A stretch of DNA of 64,000 nucleotides from Bettongia penicillata ogilbyi (Eukaryota > Chordata > Mammalia > Diprotodontia > Potoroidae): contig JAJHZJ010000008.1 of NCBI GenBank assembly GCA_023548195.1, positions 399,999 through 463,998 of the forward strand, in the 5' to 3' direction. Under the pieces are notes generated by a model. The model saw only the letters and a list, made by a program, of their open reading frames with translations. It made no database searches and had not been told where the DNA came from. Shown here piece by piece: positions 11,422 to 21,699 of this stretch; the stretch's first letter is position 1, and each line of letters opens with the position of its first letter. The position numbers were made by a program, and so were the translations under genes.

Positions 11422-11510
11422 TTTTTTTTTTTTTTTGGGAAACAGCGAGCCATATTTTTATTTATTTATTTTTTTCTTTTTTAAAATTTATTTATTTAAC
11501 TTTTTACATT
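11422..11510 (-). repeat. Double A-rich 3' end of HAL1 with short transduced segment
   Basis: On the minus strand the element's A-rich end (AAATAAATAAAT type, 11458-11510) is followed by about 20 unrelated bases (TATGGCTCGCTGTTTCCC, about 11438-11457) and then a pure run of about 18 A. Two tails separated by non-element sequence are the usual mark of 3' read-through transduction. Confidence 0.6.
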
Positions 11511-12610
11511 CATTTTCACAAAATTTTGGGTCCAAATTTTCTCCCCTTTTATCCCCTCTCCCCACCCCAATATACCAAGCAATCTAATTTTCCCTGTCTC
11601 CAATCTGCCCTCTCTTCTATCATCCCTCCCTTCTCTTCTCCCCATCTTCTCTTTTCTCCTGTAGGGCCAGATGACTTTCTATTCCTCATTAACTGTATGT
11701 CTTCTTTCCTAGTAGCAACAACAATACTAAACAGTTGTTCCTAAAACTTTGAGTTCCAAATTCTCCCCATCCCTCCCTCCCCACCCATTCCCTTTGGGAA
11801 GGCAGGCAATTCAATACAGGCCATATCTGTGTAGTTTTGCAAATGACTTCCATGATAGTCATGTTGTGTAAGACTAACTGAATTGCCCTCCATCCTATCC
11901 TGCCCCTCATTGTTTCTCTTCTGTCTTTTGATCCTGTCCCTCCCCAAGAGTGTTGACTTCAAATTGCTCCCTCCTCCCTTTGCCCTCCCTTCCATCATCC
12001 CCTCCCTTGCTTATCTCCTTCTCCCCCACTTTCCTATACTGTAAGATAGATTTTCATACCAAAATGAGTGTGCATTTTATTCCTTCCTTTAGTCAAATGT
12101 GATGAGGGTAAACTTCTTGGTTTTTTTTTTTCTCAGCTCTCCTCTTTTTCCCTCCTCTAAAAAGTCTCCTACTTGCCTCTTGAATGAGAGATAATTTACC
12201 CCATTCCATTTCCCCCTCTTTCCTCCCACTACATTTCTCTCTCACCATTTACCTTAATTTCTTTTAAGATATGGTCCCATCCTATTCAATTCACCCTGTG
12301 CTCTCTGTCTCTGTATGTGTGTGCATGTGTGTGTGCATGCATGCATGTTCATGTGTGTGTATAGTCCCACCAACTACCCAGATACTGAAAAGTTTTAAGA
12401 GTTACAAATATTGTCTTTCCATGTAGGAATGTAAACAGTTCACTCATGGTAAGTCCCTTAAGACTTCTCTTTGCTGTTTACTTTTTCATGCTTCTTCTCA
12501 TTCTTGTGTTTGAAAGTCAAATTTTCTTTTCAGCTCTGGTCTTTTCATCAAGAATGTTTGAAAGTCCTCTGTTTCATTGAAAGACCATATTTTCCCTTGA
12601 AGGATTATAC

Positions 12611-13540
12611 TCAGTTTTGCTGGGTAGGTGATTCTTGGTTTAGTTCCTTTGACTTCTGGAATATCCTATTCCACGCCCTTCGATTCCTTAATGTAGAAGC
12701 TGCTAGATCTTGAGTTATCCTGATTGTATTTCCACAATGCTGGAATTGTTTCTTTCTAGCTGCTTGTAAGATTTTCTCCTTGACCTGGGAATTCTGGAAT
12801 TTGGCCACAATGTTCCTAGGAGTTTCTCTTTTTGGATCTCTTGCAGGTGGTGATCGATGGATTCTTTCAATACTTATTTTGCCCTCTGGTTGTAGAATAT
12901 CAGGGCAGTTTTCCTTGATAATTTCATGGAAGATGATGTCTAAGTTCTTTTTTTGATCATGGCTTTCAGGTAGTCCCATAATTTTTAAATTGTCTCTCCT
13001 GCATCTGTTTTCTAGGTCAGTTGTTTTTCCAATGAGATATATCACATTCTCTTCCATTTTTTCATTCTTTTGGTTTTGTTTTGTGATTTCTTGGTTTCTC
13101 AGAAAGTCGTTAGACTCCATCTGTTCCATTCTAATTTTGAGAGAACTATTATCTTCAGTGAGCTTTTGAACCTCTTTTTCCATTTGGCTAATTCTGCTTT
13201 TGAAAGCATTCTTCTCCTCATTGGCTTTTTGAACCTCTTTTGCCAATTGAGTGAGCCTATTTTTCAAGGTGTTATTTTCTTCAGCATTTTTTGGGGTCTC
13301 CTTTTGCAAGGTATTGACCCGTTTTTCATGCTTTTCTTGCATCTCTCTCATTTCTCTTCCCAGTTTTTCCTCCACCTGTCTTACTTGCTTTTCAAAATCC
13401 TTTTTGAGCTCTTCCAAGGCCTGAGCCCACCCAAAATCCCCCTGGGATGTCTCGGGTACTGAAGCTCCGCCCTCCACGACCTTCCCTGATGGCAAGAATA
13501 TGTCCTCGTTGTCGGATCTGAAAGTCGGGATCATTTGCAT
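12611..13540 (-). CDS. L1/HAL1 ORF1 protein, C-terminus frameshifted
   Basis: A 309-codon frame encoding an L1-type ORF1p, the nucleic-acid-binding chaperone that coats L1-family RNA. Residues about 40-180 are rich in E/K/Q/L with heptad spacing and predict a long coiled coil. The RRM-like domain opens near residue 182 (RRDNLKIMGLPE). The later basic segment PRNIVAKF...VKEKILQAARKK (241-264) is the typical ORF1p C-terminal domain. The last residues after about 300 leave the family reading. In another minus frame the expected end (ITYPAKLS...) continues to a TGA near 12498. Relative to the copy at 36458, the net difference here is 7 bases. The frame is otherwise open, which suggests a fairly recent insertion. 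Confidence 0.85.
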   Translation of the reverse strand: MQMIPTFRSDNEDIFLPSGKVVEGGASVPETSQGDFGWAQALEELKKDFEKQVRQVEEKLGREMREMQEKHEKRVNTLQKETPKNAEENNTLKNRLTQLAKEVQKANEEKNAFKSRISQMEKEVQKLTEDNSSLKIRMEQMESNDFLRNQEITKQNQKNEKMEENVIYLIGKTTDLENRCRRDNLKIMGLPESHDQKKNLDIIFHEIIKENCPDILQPEGKISIERIHRSPPARDPKRETPRNIVAKFQNSQVKEKILQAARKKQFQHCGNTIRITQDLAASTLRNRRAWNRIFQKSKELNQESPTQQN

Positions 13541-13689
13541 CTGTTCAAAAAAACTCTCTGTAGTCTTATTTTTCTTCCCTTTTCTAGGTATTTTCCCAGC
13601 CAGTTACTTGACTTCTGAGATTCCTGTCCACCCCAGCCTAGATCCACCCAGCTAGTGCTTGGGGTCTGAGATTTAAATGGGCTTTCCGT

Positions 13690-14320
13690 GACAGGTGCTG
13701 CTGCTATTCAATGTCAGCTTTAGTTCTGCTGCTGGGGTGGGGGCAGGGCCACCTCCCAGGCTCAGTTCCCTCAGGGGCTTTATGCAGAGACCTTCAGAAA
13801 TGGAGCGGGTGGGGCAGGGCCGTCTCCCAGGCTCAGCTCCTTCAGGTGGTTTATGCAGAGACTTTCAGTAATAAAGATCCTGCCTGCTGCTGGGGGAGTC
13901 CCGGGCTGCCGTGGCCCCTCCGCCGCTGCCTCCGCTGCCGCCCCCGCCTCTGCCTCCGCCACTTCCTGCCCCTGCCTCTGCCTCTGCCGCTTCCTCCCAA
14001 GGGGGCCCGAGCCATGGAGACACTCCGCTCCCCTCTCGTCCATCCCGGCCATCTCTCTCACTGACCTGTAGAGTCTGTGGGCGGAGGGACCTTCCAGGAC
14101 ACCGGAGCTTCTGTCCCTGAAGCCTGCTCGGATCAGCTTCTCTGGGGCTGTGGCCAGGGCAGCGCTGGGGTGGGGTCCGCTTTCTGGGGCGGGACGGACC
14201 CTGGGGATGGCTCTCCAGGGCTCTCTGGAATGGAAATCTCTTCTACTATGTTTCTGCACACCCTGCAGTGATCCAGAACTTCTCAGGAGCTCTTCTTATA
14301 TTAAATCTATGGGTTGTGGG
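13690..14320 (-). promoter_or_regulatory. GC-rich 5' UTR / internal promoter of the HAL1
   Basis: This is the only strongly GC- and CpG-rich block of the window (for example the gccgctgcc-type repeats at 13918-13995). It lies directly upstream of ORF1 and ends at the 5' target duplication, the position of an L1-type internal promoter. An incidental 159-codon frame (14259-13780, minus) crosses it. I treat that frame as a product of base composition. Promoter activity is inferred from family knowledge. Confidence 0.6.
13735..13870 (-). repeat. Tandem ~71-bp duplication in HAL1 5' UTR
   Basis: Two adjacent units, each with 'ggcagggcc..tcccaggctcag' and 'tttatgcagaga..ttcag', start 71 bases apart (anchor C at 13744 and 13815) and differ at several positions. 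The layout recalls promoter monomers at the 5' ends of some L1 families. Confidence 0.75.
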
Positions 14321-14404
14321 TGATCACAGTTCTTACACTCCTTAGAAAAGAGAAGACTATTTCAAAGTTTCTTTGGTCAAAAAACCAACAAATATCTATC
14401 TGCT

Positions 14405-14590
14405 AGAGATGATTAGAAATTGTCTAGTTCAGACTGTTCCTTTTAAGAGTGAGAGAATTGAGGTCCAGTGACTTGCCCAGGATCACACTTAAGGCAAGCT
14501 TCTGAGACAGTTTTCCAACCCAGACTCCTGACTTTCCTTTCCAACCCAACTTCTTGACTCCATGCCCAATGTTCCATGCTCTGGTAATAA
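14405..14590 (-). repeat. MIR-like SINE fragment
   Basis: 'gagagaattgaggtccagtgacttgcccaggatcacac' is the MIR core inverted, and the rest is decayed. It lies just outside the HAL1 insertion. Confidence 0.65.
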
Positions 14591-14711
14591 TTATATTAAT
14601 CTATGAAGGATTTATTGGCAGGCATAGGCAAGAAATGCACATTATAAAATGATATCATTTCAGGAACTCATTCACATTCATGTGGTTCTGGATCAACTGA
14701 AGTATTATAGG

Positions 14712-14992
14712 TGATGGTACTAAGAATAGTATTAGCTATAATTTATATTTATGTAGCATTTTAATGTTTGCAAAGAGCTTTACAAACATTATCTCATTTT
14801 ATCCTCACTACAATCCTGGGAATTAGATGACATTATTATTTCCATTTTGCAGAAAAAGAAATTAAGGCATACAGAGATTAAAGTGATTTTCCCAGGGTCA
14901 CATTGCTAGTAAGTGCCTGATACTGGATTTGAACTCATTTCTTTACTCCAGCCCGAGTGCTCTACCTACTCTGCCACCTAGGTGCCTCAGTT
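14712..14992 (-). repeat. CORE-SINE, near full length
   Basis: Inverted 3' part 'tgtttgcaaagagctttacaaacattatctcattttatcctc', core 'cccagggtcacattgctagtaagtgcctga', and tRNA-like head 'gctctacctactctgccacctaggtgcc'. Well preserved. Confidence 0.85.
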
Positions 14993-15599
14993 TTGAGGAA
15001 GTCAACAACAATAGCTTAGGGATGTGTACCAGTCTTGTCTTCTCAAAATATATTCAACTTCATCAAATTCACACATTTTATCACTACAGATAGATCAGGA
15101 GATGGAACTGAGTACCCTTTAAAGTCCATTTCAATTCCCAATCTGTGGTGCCATGATTTTTAACTCGTGTCACATGTTCCTATTATCTGCACTCAAATTC
15201 CAAATTTGAACTGCACATAAAATTACAAAATATTTGCCTGCTTATAACTTAGCATCTACATATTTATATCTGGAGAGTAGGTTGAATCACAAATTACTCA
15301 TGCGAGGTGGGTCAGGATATCCTTTATTATTCCAGGTAAAAGTTGTCAGAATCAGTCTGATCCTTCACTAATTATGCAACTGAGACAAAAGTAAAACACC
15401 AAATAGAGATTTTGAAAGGAATTTTAGTTTGTTTTTTGTTATTGATACATCAGCTTCTGCAACTATTCTGAAAAACACCAATAAGTGGATTGGAATAATA
15501 ATCTTTCCATTTAGACTATTAGACATGATTATCACCTCCACAACCATTATTATTGTTGTCAACATCTCCTCTATCTTCATCACCACCATTGCAAGAGAA
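14993..15599. other. Unique sequence, nothing recognised
   Basis: No family hallmarks. Overlapping short open frames around 15370-15640 on both strands look like chance frames over ATT/CAC trinucleotide-rich DNA. Confidence 0.5.
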
Positions 15600-15750
15600 G
15601 TCATGGAGGAAAGAGCGCTGACCATGTTCAGTCTGTGATACATGCTGTCTGTGTGGCCCTGGGCAAGTCCTTAACCTCTCAGTTCTCCCAGACAACACTC
15701 TGAAATTGTGATTTACAAGAGAATATGCCAATCTACACTGGTAGAGGAAA
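15600..15750 (+). repeat. CORE-SINE fragment
   Basis: 'gtgtggccctgggcaagtccttaacctctcag' followed by 'acaacactctgaaattgtg' and 'acactggtagaggaaatg'. Same 3' variant as the copies at 1685 and 58222. Confidence 0.65.
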
Positions 15751-16202
15751 TGTTCTTACTATGCCAATGTTCTTACTAATGTTCTGATTATGCCAATGAA
15801 AACATAAATGAAAACTAACCCTCCTCCAAAATCACTGTCTTCTTGGTTATTATTAATTGTAATTGGGTAAGTGGCCAGTTGTAGTAATCTTGTGCTCTTT
15901 TATATGTTGAGTATATTTAGTAAAGTAAATAATCATCATCAAATGTATCAGTTTGGAAATTCTGGATTTTTATCATCAGATTTGCCTATAACCAGGCTAA
16001 CTTGTACCAAGAATGTCCACTTGATATTTTTTTTTCATTTAGACATAAAGAAGTTTCCAATCTATATTTTAAAAAAATCAGGAGTTTCATTGGTATTGGT
16101 GCTAAGAATGGATGATGAAAACCTAATAAAAGAGCTTAATACTAAATATTTATTGGAAGAGAGGAGGTGTTTTCTTAAACCTCACATTCTTCTCCCATGG
16201 TT

Positions 16203-16217
16203 ATGTGTGTTTGTGTG

Positions 16218-16256
<39 letters not shown>
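16203..16256. repeat. (TG)n microsatellite
   Basis: About 50 bases of TG dinucleotides with two early interruptions. Confidence 0.95.
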
Positions 16257-16257
<1 letters not shown>

Positions 16258-17144
16258 AATTAAGGAGACTTCCAAGAGAGCAAAGGGTCACTGGATAAGC
16301 TCATTCATGACATCCTGGCTGTTGAGCATATTTGCTGAGATGCTTCAAGACTCTGTTCTGGAAATTGAAAGAGCAGATAAGTGTCTACTTCAAACTCCCC
16401 AGGGAAGTTGTCTATAAAGCCAGATGATAAACCTGAACTCCCTAAGATGTCTGAATAAGGAGCTTGACAGAGTGCGAGGAAAAGGTCATCTTCATTTATC
16501 ATAGCATTGATTATCCTCTGAGTTACCAATCTTTTCTTACTCACCAGGGCAGCCCTAAGTAAAACTGCAAAACAGTTAAAGTTTCTTTGGTCTATGGTCA
16601 TTCCCTCTGAGGGAGGGGGCAGTTCTTTGCTCTCTGTCAGCACATGCCTACAGCTTTTTTGCTGTCCCCATGAATCCATCAGTTTTCTTCCACTATAATG
16701 TCTTCAAGGCCACTCTTTCACCTTTTACTGATCTTTTTTTTACCTTTCTCCTTTATCAAAAATCACCTCTCATTTTATTATGGGTTTAAAAGTGACATGT
16801 CAGAAATCAAACCAGTTCTTCCCCTCAATTTCCACATTTTTATAAATGGTAATATCATTCTCCCTGGTCTCCTGGTCTCTTTCCCTTGCACCTCACTTGA
16901 AACATTAAAATCATATCCAATCTAAAGTATATTTTGCTCTTTTAAAAGTCCTATTGCTCCCCCAGTATCATCACCTTTTTCACTCCCTACACTATCAAAA
17001 TATTTCACAGAATCTATTGCCTTTTTTCCCTGACACTCTTAAACTTGACCACAAATTCATCTCTACTGAAAGTCTGTGTTGTATGCTGCTACTAGATTGA
17101 TAATCCTTACACATAGCTATGATCATGTCAGGGCCTTGGTCAAA
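16257..17144. other. Unassigned sequence
   Basis: No repeat recognised with confidence. A 124-codon minus-strand frame (16679-16305) has no domain I can name and no upstream promoter or splice signals I trust, so I do not call a gene. The stretch 16960-17130 may be decayed LINE DNA. Confidence 0.45.
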
Positions 17145-17404
17145 TCTTTCAATCAATCAGCCTGCATGAATTAAGTACATACTGTGTGAGAATCTAGAAG
17201 TGCAAAGATAAAAAGTGAAATGATCCTTTCTGTCATTTAATAGGAGGACATAAACATGAACTTATATGAAAAAATGTAAGTATATATAGAAAAGATATAA
17301 AAAGATAAATTCAATAAAATACAAGGGAATTGATAGACATTAGCAGTTGAGGGTGTCAGGAAAGGAGTCATGTAAAAGGTGGTGCTTGAGCTGTGTCTTT
17401 GAAG

Positions 17405-17645
17405 AAGTATGTCAGAGGTAGTACAATAGATAGACCACCAGCCCTGGAGGCAGAAAGACCTGAGTCCAAATCTGCCCTCAGACACTTACTAGCTGTGTGA
17501 CCCTACGTAAGTCTCTTAACCCTGTTTGCTACACTTTCTACATCTGTAAAATGAGCTCTAGAAGGAAATGGTAAACCATTTAGTACCTTTGCCAAATGGA
17601 GTAACAAAGAGTCAGGCATGACTGATATAACTAAATAGCAACAAA
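17405..17645 (+). repeat. CORE-SINE with BovB-like tail, inside L2
   Basis: 'gtacaatagatagaccaccagccctggagg' head, 'cttactagctgtgtgaccc' core and BovB-like end 'agaaggaaatggtaaaccattt...gagtcaggcatgactg'. It sits within the older L2 sequence. Confidence 0.8.
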
Positions 17646-17714
17646 AGGCAAAGATGAGGGAGACATGCTGAGGGGAGATGGTATATTATATGAGTGGAGG
17701 AGAGGAGGGGAGGG

Positions 17715-17905
17715 AAGAAAAATAAGGAAAAAAAAGAAAGTTACATGATAACTCTGTTATATACTTTAAAGAAATTACAAGTTTTATAGAACAAAATTTC
17801 AATTTGATGTACAATAATCTTTTTTCTATTCTATTGTTTTACAAATGTTTGTTTTATTAAGTTTAGTATAAAATAAATATAATACAAAAATAAAAAGGAG
17901 AGGTA
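17715..17905 (+). repeat. Unnamed dispersed repeat, copy A
   Basis: 'aaagttacatgataactctgttatatactttaaa' through 'gtttagtataaaataaat' matches 23225-23400 along its length. It looks like the 3' portion of a retroelement family I cannot name. Confidence 0.6.
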
Positions 17906-18419
17906 GACCAGTTTGTCTTGACTGTAGATTATGGGAAAGGGAGTAGTATAAAATGATATTGGAAAGATAGTTTGGAGTCAGATTATGAAAGGTTTTAAAA
18001 GTCCAACAAAGGGGTTTGTCTTTTATTTTACAGGTGTTGTGAGTCAAGTCTTCACTTAAAGAAAACTTTTTTGGGGAGAGTATAGAGAGAATGGACTGGA
18101 GTGGTGGTGGTGGTGGAATGAGTCAAGGAAATCAATTAGAAGGCAATTGCAATAATCTAGCTGAAGGGAGAAAAGGGCTGGAACTAACATGGTGGACATG
18201 TGAGTACAGATAATAGTTTGGACCTAAGATGTTGTAGAGATAAAAATGGCAATATTTGGAAAAAGATTATTCCCATATAGAATGAAAGAGTGGAGGATGA
18301 CACTGAAGTTAGATTAGAAAAATAGCCAGACTTTGAGTAGAAACAGTGAAAATTGGTAGAGGGGTGGAAAAGACAATGAATTCTGTTTTGGGAATGTTGA
18401 GTTTGAGATATCTTTGGGT

Positions 18420-18690
18420 TGTTGTTGTGTTTGTCCTTCATTTTTGAGGAGGACCATGACGTCAGGCAGATGATGACATGACTTGCAGTTGACTCCGGTT
18501 TGAGTGAGGTACGGTGATGCAAAGTCACCAGTCTAACTTTCTTCTCCTGAGTCATCTGGTTCCAGTGACCAGATATTCATCAGGAAGGCTGGAGATGTCT
18601 CAGGATGCCATAGGAGACCCTGGTCCTTTCAGGCTAAGGTCTTTCAGGTTCTCACTTTGAGTGAAGTAATGCCCATTCAGTGGCGGTGGT
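18420..18690 (-). repeat. MAR1/WSINE-type SINE
   Basis: Inverted tail 'tttgtccttcatttttgaggaggaccatgacgtcag', then 'gagtcatctggttccagtgaccagatattcatcagg' and 'ctcactttgagtgaag'. Third insertion into the L2 at this site. Confidence 0.8.
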
Positions 18691-19639
18691 GAGGAAATCT
18701 CTGGAATTTCCCAGTTTAAAGTGTGAAATAAACACCTCGTGATGTGATACTGGAGCTCAAGTAAAAGACTGGGAAAGGACATTTAGATCTAAAAGTCATC
18801 TTCAGAGAGATGATAATTAAACTCATGGGAACTGATGTCATCAAGAGAGAAAATATAGGGAGCAATGAGAAGATTCAGTTCAGAGAAATAAGAAAACTTG
18901 ACAGCTAAGAAAGTGAAGAAGATTGATAAAGAATAGACAGGAAGACAGGGAGAAATAGGAGACAATTATGTAAAGAAAACTCTGCAATGATGTTATCTAT
19001 ATTTATATATCCAAATATGAGTGTGGTTAATAGCATCAAACATAAGAAATAGAATAAGAAGAATGAGGACTGAGGAAGAGCAATTTGCAAAGTGAAAGAT
19101 AACTGATAACTTTGGAAAGAACAGTTTTAGTTGGGTAAGGCAGAATCCAGATTGCAAAAGGCTAAAGAGTGAGTGAGAAGTGAGGAAGAGGAAGTGCCTT
19201 TTTCTAGGATTTTGATTCTAAGAAGGAGATGATGGGATGATAGTATCAGGTAGTAAATGGGATCTAAAAATGGTTTTATTTTTTAATGTATTTTTTAATA
19301 ATGAGGTTGGATAAATAAATTGAGAATAAGTTGTGAAGAGCTTAAAAAAATATAGGAAGTTGTGTTTAATTTTATGGTTAATGACTGTCTTTTTCTCTCT
19401 CCCTGCCTTCTTCCTTCCCTCCTTGTTTTCTCCCTCTTTCTCTCTGTTACAGAAAGACAAAAATAAATAAATACTTATCACATATATACATACATGTATT
19501 CAGTAAATAAATATATATGCAGATAAACATATATATCTATATATATTTGTTTTGAGAGGTTATGTGATGGCATCAAAATCACAATGTTTGCTACTAGCTG
19601 AGCAAACTAAATCCCAAATCTCTTCATTTCTGGGTCAGC

Positions 19640-19985
19640 ATTCTTTGTTAGATTTCATTGTGTCATGATATTTAACCCACCTAGAATGTCCACTTACCTC
19701 ACCCCCATCTCTACCTGTCAAAATCCTACTCTTCAAGGACCACCTTAAATACTATCTCTGTGATCAAGTCTTTCCTCATTACTCTGGCTAGATATGAATT
19801 CTTCTGCCTCTGAATTCCCATAACACTTTGTTTTGCTGTGACATTTATCACATCTGCCCTATTAGATGGTAAACTCTTTGAGGCTGGGGAATGTGTCTCT
19901 TTTTTTTTTATTAATCACGGTGTCATCATAGTACCTACCTAATTTAAAACACTGAAGATATCTGTTGAATGGATGATAAATCTTG
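19640..19985 (+). repeat. L2 LINE 3' end
   Basis: 'tcaaggaccaccttaaatactatctctgtgatcaagtctttcct' and 'ttagatggtaaactctttgaggctggggaatgtgtctc' are typical L2 3' sequence, ending 'gttgaatggatgata'. Confidence 0.75.
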
Positions 19986-19989
19986 AAAT

Positions 19990-21030
19990 CCTTTATTGCA
20001 TTCTGTTTACGAGTAGTACTTAATTACATGCTTATTAAATTAATTAATGAATCATTTCAAGATTTTAGGAGTGAGCTTGTATTCTTACTCCCAAAAGAAT
20101 GTTGGGATTTGATCAGGGTCAATGCACAATTTTTGTTGGGGTGAGTGTACAATAGGTACCTTTTAACACCCCTCTAGTCAGTCTTCTGAGGGGGCTATCC
20201 ACTCTAATTCTAAGACTGTCCCTGACTAGCTCTATTAAATTTAAAAGTCAAGAAAGTTCTTTTTATACCCAATCAAAAATATTACTAGAGCAGAGATATA
20301 ACAACTGAGCATAGTAGCTTCTAGAAACATTAATCAAAACCGTGTTTGGATTCCAAAGCATTGTTGCTAGATTACCTTCTGAAAGCTAATAAAATGGTAA
20401 TGGGAGAACTGAATAGGATTAGAAGAGTCCTTTGTGAATACACTTGGAAACAACTTCTGTGCTGCAGTGTTTATGGCAATGGAAGACTCCCAGCACCCAG
20501 CTAGGGGCCCCCTTTATTGCAGGGTTTATGATTCAACACCCGAAATAATTTGAAAAGAGATGTGTTTAGTGATGATTTCCATGGCTGCTTCGTTGTTTTA
20601 TTAAATATGCTCCAGGGGCATGGGAATTTTCAAAGAGCTTTCCTATTTCAATACTGGAGATTCTGTTCAAAAGACTGAACTTTCAAACATTTCCTGTTGT
20701 TTTCTGTCATGTTTGATTCCAAATGTCAAGTTCCTAGAATCACAAGATATTTATTGTTGCTTGGGATCATTTGATCAATTTTTTTTTAACTCCTTCCTCA
20801 GTTTTTATATATGTGATGAGAGTAGTTTGGAAGAGAAAAGTATATAATTGTCTTAGCATTTCCATTTTCTCTACCTTTCTCCTTATCCAGCTACCATTTT
20901 GGCCTTCTGTCCATATTTCCAATAGTCCTTTGTTTTTCAGCTGGCAAAGATATATTTCAGTTTTAAAGAATATTTTGTATTTAATCGAAGCCATTTGCAT
21001 GTAATTATAATGAACTCTAAGATAGTAGAA
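19990..21030. other. Unique sequence, repeat-poor
   Basis: No gene recognised. The stretch 20400-20640 is of high complexity and repeat-free, and might be conserved non-coding DNA. The short open frames here are not convincing exons. Confidence 0.5.
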
Positions 21031-21034
21031 GTAA

Positions 21035-21165
21035 TATTAATAGGAAGAGAGAGAGAAAGAAGAAGGGTGGTGTTGGTGATAGTGGTGGGTGATACGAGAG
21101 GAGGATGAGAAGGAGGAAGAGGAGAAAGAAGAAAAGGAGGAGAAGAGAAGGGAAAAGGTGTTTCT
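21035..21165. repeat. Purine-rich (GA/GGA) simple repeat
   Basis: Long run of AGG, GAA and GAG units on the plus strand with one GGTGGTG patch. Low complexity. Confidence 0.85.
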
Positions 21166-21314
21166 GCATGAGCTTATTTCCTGATATCATAATACCTAAA
21201 ATGACAAAGATATTTATCCAGGAAAAAAATCCATTCCCCATTGCCCCTCCCTTTTCAGTCTTAGAAAGCACTAGACAACATCATAATCCAGGCCAACATA
21301 TGATTTTGACAGTG

Positions 21315-21495
21315 GAAAAAGTCCTGGGCATTGAGTCATAACATTCTAGGATTGAGTCCCGGTTATTACAATGCTCAGATGATGGAGGGAAAACTACTTT
21401 ACTCTTCTGGTCCTTAGTTTGTTCATTTGTAAAAAGAGTGGGCTCAAATGATCATCTAAAATTCCTTTCCAGAGTTACCACTCTGATCCAGTAAA
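21315..21495 (+). repeat. MIR-like SINE fragment
   Basis: 'gtcctgggcattgagtcataacattctaggattgagtcccgg' and 'tcatttgtaaaaagagtgggctcaaatgatcatctaaaattcc' follow the MIR pattern in decayed form. Confidence 0.6.
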
Positions 21496-21699
21496 TGTTT
21501 CCACTGAACAGCTAATTAAAGGACTTCATGATTGTCACTGGGAAAGAAATTCATGGTCATAGATTTTAACTGCCTTCAAATTTTGATCTCATAAACCCCA
21601 CTTAACCACCTATATTGATTTTTTAAATGCCCACAACTCACATTTTATTCTTTAAAACCTTCTCCAAAACCATTCCCCTTCTCCCCCCATTCCCACTAG

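Larger units (their letters stand above)
11411..14331 (-). mobile_element. Complete HAL1-type (ORF1-only L1) element
   Basis: Bounded by the perfect direct repeat TGATCACAGTT (11411-11421 and 14321-14331). Reading the minus strand from 14320, it has a GC-rich 5' UTR of about 780 bases, ORF1 (13540 to about 12498), then about 1.1 kb of purine-rich 3' UTR, an A-rich end and a terminal A-run. No ORF2 or reverse transcriptase follows ORF1, and no deletion junction is evident. A second, older copy at 36458-38900 has the same architecture. This matches half-L1 (HAL1) elements, which must use L1 enzymes in trans. The homologous segment at 9205-9325 shows the unoccupied site. Confidence 0.8.
17145..19270 (-). 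mobile_element. L2 LINE, interrupted by younger insertions
   Basis: The left edge (17145-17400) is an inverted L2 3' end ('aatcaatcagcctgcatgaattaagtacatactgtgtg', then 'gtcaggaaaggagtc'). The right part (18780-19250), read on the minus strand, carries decayed L2 polymerase sequence including a Phe-Asp-Ala-Ile-Asn-His block, resembling the reverse transcriptase motif FDxVxH of this clade, and upstream 'LQSGF'-like sequence. Order and strand agree with one old element cut by insertions at 17405, 17715 and 18420. Many stops are present, so it cannot encode anything. Confidence 0.6.

Noticed and set aside
13070..13462. 130-codon plus-strand frame
   Set aside because: Shadow of HAL1 ORF1 on the opposite strand.
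13780..14259. 159-codon minus-strand frame
   Set aside because: It lies in the GC-rich HAL1 5' UTR, where stops are rare. The Ala/Arg/Gln-rich text reflects GC repeats.
16305..16679. 124-codon minus-strand frame
   Set aside because: No domain or family signature, and no supporting splice or promoter context. Length is within chance for this much sequence.
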